DNA from: Stentor coeruleus
Lineage: Eukaryota > Ciliophora > Heterotrichea > Heterotrichida > Stentoridae
Assembly (NCBI GenBank): GCA_001970955.1
Contig: MPUH01000063.1
Location: 61,818-125,817 of the forward strand
DNA: 64,000 nucleotides
Direction of reading: 5' to 3'
A program made the translations under genes and the position numbers. Under the pieces are notes generated by a model. The model did no database searches. It saw only the letters and a list, made by a program, of their open reading frames with translations, and had not been told where the DNA came from. Of this stretch, positions 19,917 to 31,700 are shown in pieces. Every line of letters begins with the position of its first letter. Positions within the stretch are counted from its first letter, which is position 1.

Positions 19917-20948
19917 ATGAAGATGTCCTCCGACCCCAAAAAATTCCCTCCCAACCTCTCAAACTGCAGATCTCGAAAAAGCAGCATTGATTCAAGACCT
20001 CGTGTAGATTCGTCATCTTCAGACGAAATGTCGCTTTTCTGCCTCAAAAATCATGAGTTTAATTTCGGTCCTGATTTGCACCCTCAAAAACGTGTCAAAA
20101 CCGGAGCAGTCGCGCCACAACTCGGTAAAAACTCAGATATCCACTTCGCCCCTGACATGGTCTGTGAAGAGGTTGGCATGGAAGACGATGATTTTATTCA
20201 CCTAGCCCGGTCAATTTCTGAACAGAACGGAGGTATGTGCTTATCTGAAACTTGTGAAAATGAAAATTTCCCTTTAGTTTACAAGTGCAAGATGGGCCAT
20301 GTTTGGGAAAGTAGTGAAGTTCTTTTAAGTGGTAGTTGGTGCTGGAAGTGCAACAATTTACTTGAAAGAGCTAAAAATTATGCGAGTTGTTATGGAGGAA
20401 CTTGTGTTTCGAAATCCTGTGAATTACTACTTGAGTTTGAATGCAGAAATGGACATCGCTGGAGGGCTGATCTTACACGATATATGCACCAGAAATGGTG
20501 TAAACAATGCATATTAGATGATAAACACCAAAGAAAAATAAAACTTTTACAAGAGCAGCAGGCTGAAGAGGAGGAGCAGGCAAGAGTCCAAGAACGGCTA
20601 TTTGCAGAAGCCAGACAAATGATGAAAGCCGAAAACGATCTCCAAAATGCTGAATCTGAACATGAAGTAGAACTTATGGCTGAGGAGATGGCCCGCCGTT
20701 ACATAGAAAGCGCACTAATCAAAGACGTAGTTGCAAGCGAGCAAGTGATTTGCGTATACAAAGTGATCTGTGCAAGTGAAAACTTCATAAAGGCAAAATA
20801 TTTCAATACCAAAACCCGAGACCAAGCAACAGCTTCATACAGAAAACTAGCTAGATCTTTACATCCAGATAAAAACAAACATCCTTTTGCCGCTGAAGCT
20901 TTCCTCAAGGTTTCAAGTATTTATGCAGCAACTATGGCTAATGCTTAG
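19917..20948 (+). CDS. Zinc-ribbon / coiled-coil / J-domain-like protein
   Basis: A 343-residue protein from the ATG at 19917; a second ATG follows at 19923. After a Ser-rich N-terminus there are two zinc-ribbon units of the treble-clef type seen in some nuclease-like proteins: YKCKMGHVWESS...WCWKC and FECRNGHRWRAD...WCKQC (about residues 120-200). A Gln/Glu-rich coiled coil (about 205-255) leads to a C-terminal J-domain-like region with the HPD motif in LARSLHPDKNKHPFAAEAFL. Helix I is poorly conserved. HPD motifs stimulate Hsp70, so a co-chaperone of unknown client is the best guess. Pairing a J-domain with this ribbon is unusual. Confidence 0.72.
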   Translation: MKMSSDPKKFPPNLSNCRSRKSSIDSRPRVDSSSSDEMSLFCLKNHEFNFGPDLHPQKRVKTGAVAPQLGKNSDIHFAPDMVCEEVGMEDDDFIHLARSISEQNGGMCLSETCENENFPLVYKCKMGHVWESSEVLLSGSWCWKCNNLLERAKNYASCYGGTCVSKSCELLLEFECRNGHRWRADLTRYMHQKWCKQCILDDKHQRKIKLLQEQQAEEEEQARVQERLFAEARQMMKAENDLQNAESEHEVELMAEEMARRYIESALIKDVVASEQVICVYKVICASENFIKAKYFNTKTRDQATASYRKLARSLHPDKNKHPFAAEAFLKVSSIYAATMANA

Positions 20949-21081
20949 TGTGTTTCCTTAATTAAGTGTCACTATATCATCTATGATGTTTATAGTTTAG
21001 ACATAAGTTTTCGTAAAATAATGTACTTTTTTTTATTAGGATTTATATGGAGATAGTTTTGCTCAATTTTTTTTTGTAAAA

Positions 21082-21771
21082 ATGGATTTGTGGGTATTTA
21101 TAGGGTTAGCTTTGATTGTTGTTGGTTTTGTGTATATGCTTGCTAAGAAAAAAACTTTGAAATACCCTGAAGTGCTTATTTTTGGACCGGTGAATAGTGG
21201 AAAGACAAGATTGTTTTATATGGTATAGAATATTTAGCTTAGTGAAGGGGAAATGATGAATACTGTTAGTAGTATGAAACCTAATAGTGCTGTTATTAAT
21301 GTTAAGGATAAGATGGTGTCTGTGATTGATTATCCAGGTCATCATTTTTATTATCAACAACTAGTCTCTAAAGCACCCACGTGTCTTGGTATGATTTTTA
21401 TGCTGGACTCAACAGATAAACAATCTTTTAAAAAAGCAGCTGAAGAGCTATACGAGTTAATGTCACTCCGTTATCCAAAAGAAATCTTAATTTTCTGCAA
21501 CAAACAAGATCAGCCATTTGCCAAAAAAATCCTCATGATTGAATCCGAGCTTAGCACAGAAATGTAATTTTTACATAGAGAAAGATTAAAAGTTGTTAAA
21601 GAAAATGATATTTCTGACATAAAACGTGAAAAAGTTGGGAAAGCAAACGAGAGATTCGAATTTTCACATATGCAGGATTTCAATATAAAAGTAGAATTTG
21701 CTGAAGGTAGCCTAGTCAAAAATGACATTCAAGAAATCAAGTCTTTTATTGAAAGAGTTTCTAAAGCTTAA
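21082..21771 (+). CDS. SRPRB: Signal recognition particle receptor subunit beta
   Basis: A 219-residue small GTPase anchored in the ER membrane, partner of SR-alpha in co-translational targeting. Exons are 21082-21222, 21238-21563 and 21579-21771. The N-terminus DLWVFIGLALIVVGFVYML is the single membrane anchor. GPVNSGKTRL is the P-loop. DYPGHHFYYQQL matches the G3 motif DxxG of SR-beta, and FCNKQD is the G4 NKxD motif. After the second intron, the C-terminal helix ends IKSFIERVSKA. Both introns interrupt the frame with stops and both removals restore it. Length fits the family (about 220-270). Confidence 0.92.
21223..21237 (+). other. 15-nt intron 1 of SRPRB
   Basis: The sequence gtatagaatatttag carries two in-frame stops if retained. 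Removal joins exon 1 ending FYM to LSEGE. A at position 10. Confidence 0.93.
21564..21578 (+). other. 15-nt intron 2 of SRPRB
   Basis: The sequence gtaatttttacatag creates a TAA if retained. Removal continues the frame (phase 2) for 63 codons to the expected SR-beta C-terminus. A at position 10. Confidence 0.93.
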
Positions 21772-22247
21772 TAAACAGTTTTTAACTCTTTATTTATAAT
21801 CACTATAAGCTTAAGCTAGTAGATTTATCCTTTATAAATGATAAATTTAGTCTAGAATGCACCTTAGGCAAATTGCTGTTCTTCTTGTTAAATGGATATA
21901 ATCAATATTCTTATATTTAATTTCGACAGGGTTTTTTGTTGTTCTGAAAAAAAAAATTACGAAGAATCTCGTTTTAATGTAACCCTAGTAGATTTTGTAT
22001 TTAAATAGATAACTATAACACTCTAAAGGAATTATATTTTCATAGCCTTAAACCTCATATAATTTCATATTCAAACTTAAAATCTAACCCAAATTTTTTT
22101 CATCCTACAACAATACCTTATCTTCTTCAATCCAACCACAACATCCGAAAAATATCAAAAAACCCAAAAAAAATTCATTATCTGTTCAAAAATCAAAGCT
22201 TAATCATTTGAAAAAATCACATCATTAAAACCTTATTCCAATAAAAA
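21772..22247. other. Spacer upstream of RCE1
   Basis: AT-rich. The last 200 bases before the ATG are C-rich and nearly G-free on the plus strand. No gene. Confidence 0.5.
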
Positions 22248-23096
22248 ATGTACGTGCTTATGAGCCCAAGCTTATCCATCCTCTGGGGTCTCCTAACTCC
22301 TGTAGTGTTTATCGGTAGTATCTACATAAAAAAGCCAAAAAACTATCTTCGAGACCATCCAGAAGAAATCAAACGAAGATTTCTTGTTGTTGGAACAAGT
22401 ACATTTATATGGAATTCCTTATTCTATTACCTAAACTCAATCAACTCTCTCTCTTCTCAAGGTCCAGATCTTCTAACTTGGGTAGGTCTTTCTATAACCT
22501 TATCTAATTTCCTATCAACAATCTGTGCATTATTAATAACCATGGTATTGTTTTTAGGGAATATCTTTCAAGAAATCTTAGACCCACCTGAAATCAATAT
22601 AAATTTAACTTCAATTCGTGCTTATATCATGGCCCCAATATTTGAAGAAGCTATGTATAGATCATGTTTAATAAATGCACTTATATCTGGGGGTTTTGGG
22701 TGGAATTCAGTTGTAATTTCCTCTTTGATTTTTGGTTTAAGTCATTTTTATCGTATTGAAGATGTTTTGAATTATAAGAAAGATTTAGAATTTCGAGATT
22801 TTATACCTGTTTTATTTCAAGTTTGTTTTACTACACTTTTTGGCCTTTATGTAGGATATGTGTTTGTGGTTACTGGATCATTGTTTGCTATTATTGTTTT
22901 ACATTCGTTTTGTAATTTTATGGGATTACCTAGTATGAGGTTTTTAGATGATACACATCCTGCGTTTAGATATAAGAGAGAGATAGGTTTAGCTTATGTT
23001 GTTGGAATTATTGGGTTTTTTGCTTTGCTTGGATGGGCTTTGAGACCTGAGTATTTTGGGTCGTGGCACACGGAGTTTATTAAAAGGAATAGTTAG
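22248..23096 (+). CDS. RCE1: CAAX prenyl protease 2 (RCE1)
   Basis: A 282-residue multi-pass ER membrane protease of the CPBP family that removes the -aaX tripeptide from prenylated proteins. The catalytic motifs are all present: APIFEEAMYRSCL with the paired glutamates near residue 131, FGLSHFYR with a His near 165, and LHSFCNFMGLP with His and Asn near 219-223. About seven to eight hydrophobic segments flank them. Length matches RCE1 orthologues (about 280-330). Single exon, TAG stop. Several proteins in this window end in CaaX-like tails, though adjacency need not mean coupling. Confidence 0.92.
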   Translation: MYVLMSPSLSILWGLLTPVVFIGSIYIKKPKNYLRDHPEEIKRRFLVVGTSTFIWNSLFYYLNSINSLSSQGPDLLTWVGLSITLSNFLSTICALLITMVLFLGNIFQEILDPPEININLTSIRAYIMAPIFEEAMYRSCLINALISGGFGWNSVVISSLIFGLSHFYRIEDVLNYKKDLEFRDFIPVLFQVCFTTLFGLYVGYVFVVTGSLFAIIVLHSFCNFMGLPSMRFLDDTHPAFRYKREIGLAYVVGIIGFFALLGWALRPEYFGSWHTEFIKRNS

Positions 23097-24371
23097 TTAT
23101 GCTAATTTTTTGTAGGTTTGAATTTTTTGGTTGATTTTTTATTAGATCAAGATGAGGTTTATTATTAATAGGATTGAGATTTTAGGTGCTATTTTGAGGG
23201 TGATTAGTTGAAGTATAATTTATTGGTTTATAGTTGAATTTTTTTTGTTTAGAAATATACACAGAAAGATTCCACTAAAAAACTCTAAAATTTTATGTAT
23301 TATTTTCTTTAAAATAAACTCTGTGTTATAATCACTTTTATATCAACCCTCAAATATTTTTTAAAATATTCTTCTTCACTTGAATTCCTATACCTAAAAA
23401 GCCTAGAAAATTTATACTCAGCTTATGTTTTAGAAATCCCACACCCTGCTTTAGTAAACTGATGCTCCAAATATAGCAACAAGTAATATCTTCTCACAAT
23501 TATACTGCAAATTAATCTTAACTTTCTCAATTAAATACCTAATTGCCTTAAAATTCTAAACTTTTACTCAGTTTTCATCCTATATACACATATAAATAAA
23601 TATTTTCTTTATTAACATTAAATAGCTTATATAAAAACATAACTATGCCAATATCTCTTTTTCTAAAAGCTAATAAAATATATGTTTTACCTCTAATATT
23701 ACCTTTAAAATAAAATCATATTCTATGAAGATTAATGAATCCAAATAATAATTGTATAGAAACTCAGTAACTTCAAGATTATCATTTCTATATGTTTTAT
23801 GTATATGATATGATACTTTTGTAGGTAAATTAGATTTTTCAAAATTTATAGTTTATAAAGATATAGTTGATATATTCATTTGTACTTAAAAGGGAGGAAG
23901 TATTTAAACAAATTGATTGAGACAAGTATACAAGTTGTATTTATAGATTTGATACTTATATTATTGAAGAATTTCTCCATGGTCTTTTATAGAATGATTG
24001 AAGGTTTTGGGCTAGAAGTTTATTATGGGAAATTTTTTGGGGTATAATTTTTGCAACTCAAAAACAATAAAAAATACTGTTATTTGCTTTATCGTTTTCA
24101 TCATTTTTTAAGTCTTAGTTGCAATGTAAGATTTATAAAATTTACATTTGTATAACCCAATATGTATATAAAAAGATAAAATACAGATTATTTTATGCTG
24201 AATATTAAAACACATAGCTTATATAATTTTATTTAATCTTATAAAATTAAATTTTGCTTGGAATTTTGTGATACAAAAATATGATATTAAAAGATTTTCT
24301 ATTTTGTTTGCAATTTGATGTGAAATAACTTGGTATTATCATAATTTATATTAAGATATCCAAATATTTAC
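23097..24371. other. 1.3-kb spacer with no supported gene
   Basis: G/T-rich to about 23230, then C-richer to about 23760, then AT-rich. Many stops in all frames. Nothing recognisable. Confidence 0.5.
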
Positions 24372-25142
24372 CTACATAAGCTTAAAGTTATCATTTGGAC
24401 ATTTTTTGCTGTTATTTGCTGTCAACCAATAGCATATGCATTCTGAATGAAAAATATGTTTGCATGGAGTAATTCTATACTCCCGATTACTTGAATAATC
24501 TTCAAAACATATAGTGCAAACTATATTTTCTTTATTTTCAATCAATATGGACTCAGAGACAATTGGAAGAATATTATTCAAACTCTCACTGTCCAAGCTT
24601 ATCGCCCCATCTAAAATAATCTCCTGGTTTACTCTTCTGGAAATAGCATTTTCAGTGAATTCAGGTGTATGAATGATACTATTGCTTCCAATTTGATTAT
24701 TAACATTGACATATCTATAATTTACTAGTGAAGGGTTTTCATAAGAGTTGCTGCTTATTTCTCTTGAAAGATTGCTTTGATCATTCTTCTTTTTTTCCCT
24801 TATATAGCATAAATAATAGCTGTATGACAATTACAAGATTAAACATAGTATAACACCTAGAACGGTAACAGCTCCAAATACTATTATAAAAATTAAATAG
24901 CTTTTATCAGAGAAAAATCCTTCATCACTAGAGCTTTTTTGATTATACTTGCATAATCCATTGTCAGAAATATAAGTAGAATTGCATTTATCGCATACTT
25001 GATCATTACTTTCATTGCAAATAATACAATTTTCAATACTGCAGCCCAGCCTTCGTAAAAGTCTATCATTATTTTTAGTGTAGGTGTCTTGACTTAAGAA
25101 GAAAAACTGCACTAAAAGTTGTAATGCTTTATAAAAATGCAT
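24372..25142 (-). CDS. Single-pass membrane RING-H2 protein, paralogue 1
   Basis: Probable membrane-anchored E3 ubiquitin ligase of 251 residues, from exons 25142-24835 and 24819-24372. Order: hydrophobic signal peptide; a short lumenal Cys-rich module (CSIENCIICNESNDQVCDKC); a membrane span LIFIIVFGAVTVLGVILCLI; a Ser/Asn-rich linker; then a C-terminal RING-H2 with CTICFEDY, CKHIFHSECICYWL and KCPNDN. The eighth zinc ligand position is Asp rather than Cys, as in RBX1 (CPLDN). The paralogue at 25450-26421 has the same order and the same Asp, so it is not a sequencing error. TAG stop. Confidence 0.85.
24820..24834 (-). other. 15-nt intron in RING paralogue 1
   Basis: On the minus strand it reads gtaattgtcatacag, with A at position 10. 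Retained it gives a TAA; removed it fuses the membrane span to the YYLCYIREKKK stop-transfer segment in frame. Confidence 0.92.
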
Positions 25143-25449
25143 TTATATGGTTAATGTAATTACATTGCTAACAGAATTAATAGTAAACTTTTAACTAAAT
25201 ATTTTATTATAATTTTCGAGAACAGCTTATTTGGAACAAAAATTTCATAACAGTTGAATTTTGGTTGACATAAATCTAACTATAATAATAAATATAACTC
25301 AATATTATCAAATTATTATTTAATATCATCTAAGAAGCAAAGCTTATTTTAAACAATAAATACATAATTTAACTATCTTTTCAAGTTCATCCATCGTTTA
25401 CCATAAAGTTAATACTTATTCATAAATCATAAACCACAAATTACTATAC
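25143..25449. other. Spacer between RING paralogues
   Basis: AT-rich sequence without ORF or repeat. It should hold the promoter of paralogue 1 and the 3' end of paralogue 2. Confidence 0.5.
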
Positions 25450-26421
25450 CTAACTACTTTTCTTGAATTTAAAATTGTCATTTGGGCACTTCCTTTTATT
25501 ATTCTTTATAATCCAAGTATAAATACACTCACGATGGAATACATGCCCACATGGTGTAAGTCTACATTCATCTTCATTCTTAAACTCTTCAAAACATATA
25601 GAGCACACAGGTTCATCATCTTTATAAAACTCCAAAAGATTTTCTTTACTAGGCTTCCTCATAACAATATCAAAATTTCCTTCGGAAATATATATTTTCC
25701 CACTCAACGCAGATACATTACCTTTAAAATTTGATATAATTTCATTTATATTCACTTCAGTTATTTGAGGATAAGCTAAAGTTTCTGATCTACTCGATGC
25801 AATTCTTTCTGGATTTATAACTAAAGAATTGGATTCTCTAGCTGAATCAGATAAAGTCCTATCACGATGCCTTTGATGATCAAGTTTTTTTTTATTTCTT
25901 CTGGCACAATAAATACATCTAAGTAAGTCTTACAGAAAGCAAAATATCGCAGTGAAAAATAATGGAACTAAGATAATGACGATAATTAACCCAATAGAAA
26001 TATTTCCATTTTTGTTATCTCCTGTGCTTTTTAGGCAAATTTGGTCTTGTAAAATGTAGTCTTCTTGGCACTCTATGCATTTATTCGAAGTTTCATTGCA
26101 TTGGATACATTTTTCTATTTGGCAACTTGAAAGACTTCGATTTTTTATATTGGATTTTTGTGAAGTTACAGTTAGAATAAGATTGTTGATATTATCTTGG
26201 GGCTTCTGAATTTCATTGTTTTCTTGGATTTCTATCAATGAAAATTTGTCAGTAACTTCACAGTAGCTTAGAGATGATAATTCAAACCCATCACAGCATT
26301 TTCCACAGACAGAGAGAAAATTCTCATTACACATACAACAATTAGAGTCAGGGCATTGAAGCTTTGCCTGTGAAAATTTCAAAAAAACAATCAGGGCGAT
26401 TACATTTTTCAAAGATTTCAT
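25450..26421 (-). CDS. Single-pass membrane RING-H2 protein, paralogue 2
   Basis: A 318-residue protein, from exons 26421-25934 and 25918-25450. It has a signal peptide (MKSLKNVIALIVFLKFSQA), then a longer lumenal Cys-rich part with two modules (CPDSNCCMCNENFLSVCGKC and CQIEKCIQCNETSNKCIECQ) resembling furin-like or growth-factor-receptor Cys repeats. After the membrane span come a basic stop-transfer CARRNKKK, a linker, and a RING-H2 with CSICFEEF, CGHVFHRECIYTWI and KCPNDN. It is a paralogue of 24372-25142 in tandem, again with Asp as last zinc ligand. A receptor-like ligase that ubiquitinates membrane cargo is the inference. TAG stop. Confidence 0.85.
25919..25933 (-). other. 15-nt intron in RING paralogue 2
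   Basis: On the minus strand it reads gtaagacttacttag, with A at position 10. Retained it gives a TAA after the membrane span; removal yields CFLCIYCARRNKKK and stays open to the RING. It sits at the same place in the protein as the intron of paralogue 1, so it predates their duplication. Confidence 0.92.
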
Positions 26422-27445
26422 ATTTTATACCAGTACTGATATCCTTATTTATTGTTTATATCAAGAAAATCTTTTTAAAAAACTTGTATAAATATATAAT
26501 TGCCATTTATGTAAACTTATAAAATTCTTTAGATAATATTGAATAATAAAATATAAAAGAAACTATGATGTTTGATTTGGTTTAATATTAAACTTATATT
26601 TTGAATAAATACAATTGGACTTTAGAAATCATAAGGTTATTAAGATTTAAAATCACAAATAAATTGAATATTGAAATCTTATGGCAAATTTATTAAGAAT
26701 CAAGGTTTTTGTGTATGCGATTCCATGAATTAAGAAATTTACATGCTTTTAGGTTTAAATACAATATAAATCTAATTTATTTAGACAACAGTAAGATAAA
26801 ATTATATTTCCGGCAAAAATGAATATTATTACATATTTTAGCATATGGGTTCATGCTAAAATATATAAAAATTATAATCTTTGTTAAGAATATTTGATTC
26901 TTTACTCTTAAATGATAAATAGATCCACTCTAAAAGCATAAATTTTATATGCTGTGCTAAAATGATATTTCGATATAGACTAAACTATTTGATTTTATTA
27001 CTTTCGATATTTTGAGTATTTAAAGTTTATAAATATAACATTTTACAAAGTTTATGCAAATCCATATTATTCGAGCTTAGAAATTTGACCTAAAAACTTA
27101 TTATTCAAAAATAATCTAAATTAAAAGTTTAATATTTTCAATATAAATCTTTTCTATCTTATTAGATTACATTCAATATTGATTTTAATGGCCTTTTCTC
27201 TTTATTTTGTCTTATCTGTCTATTTTCCTAGGATGCTAATGTTAGAAAATATATAAGAACAACAGCTTCATATTTTGGGTTAAAGATTTTGTTTTTAAAT
27301 AGTTTCAATTGAAAAAATTAATCAATTTGAATTATGAATTCTTTATAGACTGTATATGATTATCTTATATTTTTAGTCATATTAGGAAGTTATCAAAGCT
27401 TCTAATCATATTTTCGCTTAAAAGCATATTTTAATGTTAGCTAAA
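26422..27445. other. 1.0-kb AT-rich spacer
   Basis: No gene. It contains the inverted repeat at 26833-26864. Confidence 0.5.
26833..26864. repeat. Perfect 12-bp inverted repeat
   Basis: atattttagcat (26833-26844) and atgctaaaatat (26853-26864) are perfect reverse complements separated by 8 nt. A hairpin or a protein site is possible. Such repeats are not rare in AT-rich DNA, though each arm contains a GC pair. Confidence 0.8.
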
Positions 27446-28570
27446 CTATTTCTTTTTTCTTGAAACTTTTTTTTCATTGCTTTCAATCTTTTTTGCATTT
27501 TTCTTCTTTTTCAAAGAATCATTTCTTTCAAGTTCATCTTTATTAAGTTGTGAGATTTTATTTGAAAATTTATCAGTAGAAGATGAGCCAGGATTTTGAG
27601 TGTCAAATGCTTGTGAATATATTTCCTCTATTTCACTAAAAATAACTTTATCTAGAGGACTCATTGATCCTAATGAGTTTATTTGTTCCTTTTTTTTTTC
27701 TGGTTTATCCGCTTTCTTGTTATTCCTTCCATTTTTATGAAAGCCCTTTTCTAATAAAGCTTTTGCCATACTTATTTTAAACTGGTTTACATTATTGGCA
27801 AGATCAATTTTTTTTTTGTTTTGCGTAAGTACTTCATCAAGTAATGAATCAATGTCTATGTCATCTTCGTCAGAAATATCAAAACTCTGGTTTAAATCAT
27901 TATTTTTTTGACTAAATTTATCAAACTCTGCTGTAGATTTTCTCAATAAATTCACACTAAATAAATCTTGGACCGAACTATTTAAACAATTTTTTCTAAA
28001 ATCTTCAAATTTCAAAGGTGAATGTCCTTTAGTTAATCCTTTATATATCTGAGTCATTATATTTTTTTGATTTTTCTCGAGTTTTATAATATATTCTTTT
28101 ATCATATCGTTGCTTGGATTTTTCTTCTTACAGTAGTTAGGTATCATCTTCAGGACTACAAAGAAAATGTTATAAACCATAATCAAAACAGTTTTTTTAT
28201 CAATTACCTTTGTAGCTTCGATATCATAGTTTTTAAACAAAAGTAAAATCTTTTGCTCATTAGTTGCTTTTGACAGCATCAAACTTAATGTTTTGAGTAA
28301 ATCTGTTGAGTAAAGCTTTTCATAGATATTTTTGCTATGAGATAATTCAAATAGTTCATAAAATTCTGAGAATTGGGTGTAAGGAATTTTTGATACTGTC
28401 AAAGCTTGATTTAAGTGCTTTAGTGTTATGAATCCTTGGCGTGAGTATCTATGAAAAGTATTATCTAGTTCTATCGAGTTTAAACCTTTATATCCAAGGC
28501 TATCTTCAAATGGTCCTAGAACAGTTTCTTCGACTTCTATTTTCATAGGCCTAGAATCATTGCAACCCAT
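27446..28570 (-). CDS. Acylated EF-hand-like protein
   Basis: A 374-residue protein. The start MGCNDS has Gly2 and Cys3, the classic myristoyl-palmitoyl signal. Residues about 30-190 have a helical pattern resembling a calcineurin-B/calcyphosin-type EF-hand fold (FHRYSRQGFITLKHLNQALT at about 38, KNYDIEATKVIDKKTVLIMV near 110), but the loops lack the full set of acidic calcium ligands. Calcium binding is therefore uncertain. The C-terminal half is acidic then strongly basic and probably disordered. TAG stop. It is likely a membrane-bound adaptor; no partner is evident. Confidence 0.6.
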   Translation of the reverse strand: MGCNDSRPMKIEVEETVLGPFEDSLGYKGLNSIELDNTFHRYSRQGFITLKHLNQALTVSKIPYTQFSEFYELFELSHSKNIYEKLYSTDLLKTLSLMLSKATNEQKILLLFKNYDIEATKVIDKKTVLIMVYNIFFVVLKMIPNYCKKKNPSNDMIKEYIIKLEKNQKNIMTQIYKGLTKGHSPLKFEDFRKNCLNSSVQDLFSVNLLRKSTAEFDKFSQKNNDLNQSFDISDEDDIDIDSLLDEVLTQNKKKIDLANNVNQFKISMAKALLEKGFHKNGRNNKKADKPEKKKEQINSLGSMSPLDKVIFSEIEEIYSQAFDTQNPGSSSTDKFSNKISQLNKDELERNDSLKKKKNAKKIESNEKKVSRKKK

Positions 28571-28771
28571 AATTTATTACAATTCAAATTAGAATAAGCT
28601 TATAACAGAGAATCCTTTTGAATAACATTCAGCTTAACTTATAGTGTAAACTAATGCATATTTTTAATCAGCTATATCATTTTTTATAATCATATAACTG
28701 TTTACATCCTAAATATAAAAATTACCTTTTTCATTATAATTACGGAAAAACCTGCTATTTATTCTATATTA

Positions 28772-31700
28772 TTATTTTCTTATAACAAAATAGCTTTTGC
28801 AATTAGGATTTCTTCCTATATCCTTATTAAAAGCAAATTCATACTCATCTCCTAATATATTTTCAAGTAAATGTTTACTAGCCTCACTGATGTTTATTTC
28901 CCCAGCTTTCCCATTACTTTCCATTTTATTAGCAACAAGTACATCATTTCCCCAAATATCATATCTAACAACTTTATTCCCTATAACCCCAGCAATAATA
29001 TCTCCAGTATGTATACCAATTCTCATAGACAACTGCATATCATAAATTTGATTTTCTCTATTGATAATATTTATCATATTCTGAGCCATACGAAATACAC
29101 TCAAGCATTCTGTTATTGGGTCTCTTTGGCCTGATAGATAACCCATTACAACATAACAATCTCCTATTGTATGGACTTTATATACATTAAGTTCTACACA
29201 TTTTTTATCGAATTCTGTGAAAAGGTTAGACAACATTTGAATAACTTCTTTTGGGGTTTTATTAGAACTCCAAGCTGTAAAGCCTACAATATCAGCGTAT
29301 AATATTGTGATATTATTTAGTTTTTCTGTTATTGAAACACCTTCACTTAAGCTATGAACTATATGAGCTGGCATCATTTGGACAAGTAAATGTTCTGTTT
29401 CTCTAATTTCTTTATTAGACTGTATTTGCAAATTATAACTTATCAGATGCTTTTCCTCAATTCTGTATATCGCAAAAAGGTCAATCAAAGAGAAAAAAAT
29501 AAGTAAAAAAAACTCTGAGATAAGAAAAGTCGAATTCAACCCAACTGCTAAAAACCATGCAAAAAGTAGTATACCATTTAAAATGCACATAGTAAGTACT
29601 CTAAAACTCACCATATGATTTAAAAATAGAATGTCAAAGCAAAGTTCTAAAGATAAAACCGTTTCTGGCCAAGCATTAATCATTTTTATCGAACTCGCAA
29701 CCATAAACACAACAATCACAATTAAAAAAAACTGATACTTTCTCTTTTTATACAGCCTAGAATGTAAAAACAATAAAGGCAATTGGACAAAAAGTACACA
29801 AGACTTAAAAACAGCTCCAAAAATCGGAAGTCCATAAACTTTAACCCCACAGATATTTAAAACAAGTAGCCCAACTTGTAATATATTATTAATAACCAAT
29901 CCTCCAATCATACTCCAATTCTTTGATTCTAATTTATTTACCCTATATTCCCTTTGCCTAGTTGATTCATTAAGCCCAAGCCACCAAACACTTCTAATAA
30001 TCTCAGTATCTTCCCTTCTTAATACACTTTGTCTCCAATTTAAAGACTTATAACTTCTTCCTCCTGTAATCACTTGATAAGTTTCATTTTTCATATATTT
30101 CATTTCCCCTTCTCTAACAATAAAAGTATTCATTTCCCCTTTACCCTTTGCCATAATTTTCTTTGGGGTAAATTCTATACCATCAGTACTTTCTAAAGCC
30201 ATAAAAGTAGCCATTGAGATTTGTATTGAATTTGATGATTCTAATGTTGAACACATACGAGATGCGGTATTTACTGTGTCACCAACAAGAGAAAATTGTG
30301 GTTTATGGAAACCAACTACACCTGATGTGACTTGGCCTGTATTTATCCCAATTTTTACTGAGAGTTTTCTGGTTTTAAGGTTGATTTTTTTACTTGCTTT
30401 TATCATATCTATAGCTAAATCTATTGCTAAACGAGTACTTGGGGAGTCTTTAAGGAATTTTTTATTCATACCTGAACAGGCCATGTATGTTTTCCCGACT
30501 GTCTCAATTTTTGTAATCCCGTAATTCTCGCATAATTCGTCAAATATTGAAAATATTGAGTCTAGCAAAGAGGAAAACTCACTTGGTTGGTATTCGTTAC
30601 AAAGCTGCTCAAAATCGCAGATGTCACAGAATATTATTGTAACTTCCCCTTGGTCATCAGCGATATATTTCACCCCAGCTTTAACCCTATCAATAACAAT
30701 CTCTGGTAACAAAATTTCTAAAATGCTTAAGTTTTTTTCTACATGTTTCCTGATATAAATCGCTAGTTTAAAAATATTCCTATAATGTTTTTCTAATATA
30801 TACCCGACAATCCCTGATAAAAAAACAAGAGCCATAAGTACTAAAACACAATAAATTATAAATAAAGATGATGATCCTTCATTTTCAAAATAAAAAGCAG
30901 CACTTATAATACTTAAAATTAAAGATAGTATATTAACATAAGTCAAAAATACCCAATCAACATTAAATAATAAATAAGTTACAGCAGGAATCATAACTGA
31001 TGCAATAACACTAAATGCATTACCTGATATTTCAGCGACAAATTTTGCAATAACAACAGCTAAAGATAGTAAAACTGTATATCTGATATAATGTTTTTTA
31101 TAATTATTTAAAAAAGTTGTCATGAGCATAAGGAAAAATATTGCAGAACAAGAAAAACGAATGATTGTTTCAATTTTTGAGTCACCGAGGAAAAGATTTA
31201 ATATTGCCCAGAAGAAGATTATTAATGATACCATTGCTATGGATATTTGGATTATACGGAGACTTTCATTTATATAGGCTTGTTTATAGTTGTCTTCGGT
31301 ATGTTTTTCTTTGTATTTCATGGTGAAATTGTGCATTTTTACAGAGTTTGTATCTAAAGAACCAAATTGTGTTGATGTATAAATTTCACTAAAATTCGAG
31401 TATGGGAATTTGATTAAGATTGAAGGATAGGATCTTTTAATAAGGGAGTATAAGGTATATGGTAAGGATATACAAGCTAAAATACCAAAGGTTACTTGAA
31501 TTATCCATATTATAGAATTGGATAAATTGATTTGGTTATTTAAGGTTGTTGATATTATTAACACTGCGATTGATAAAGGGTAGAGATAGTAGCTTCTGTT
31601 TTCTAGAAAACATAAGAAAATTATGCTTCCTGTTAATACTATAAAAATCATAAGACCAATTGAGTCTGCATCTATAATTCTACCATCTTCTAAAACCATA

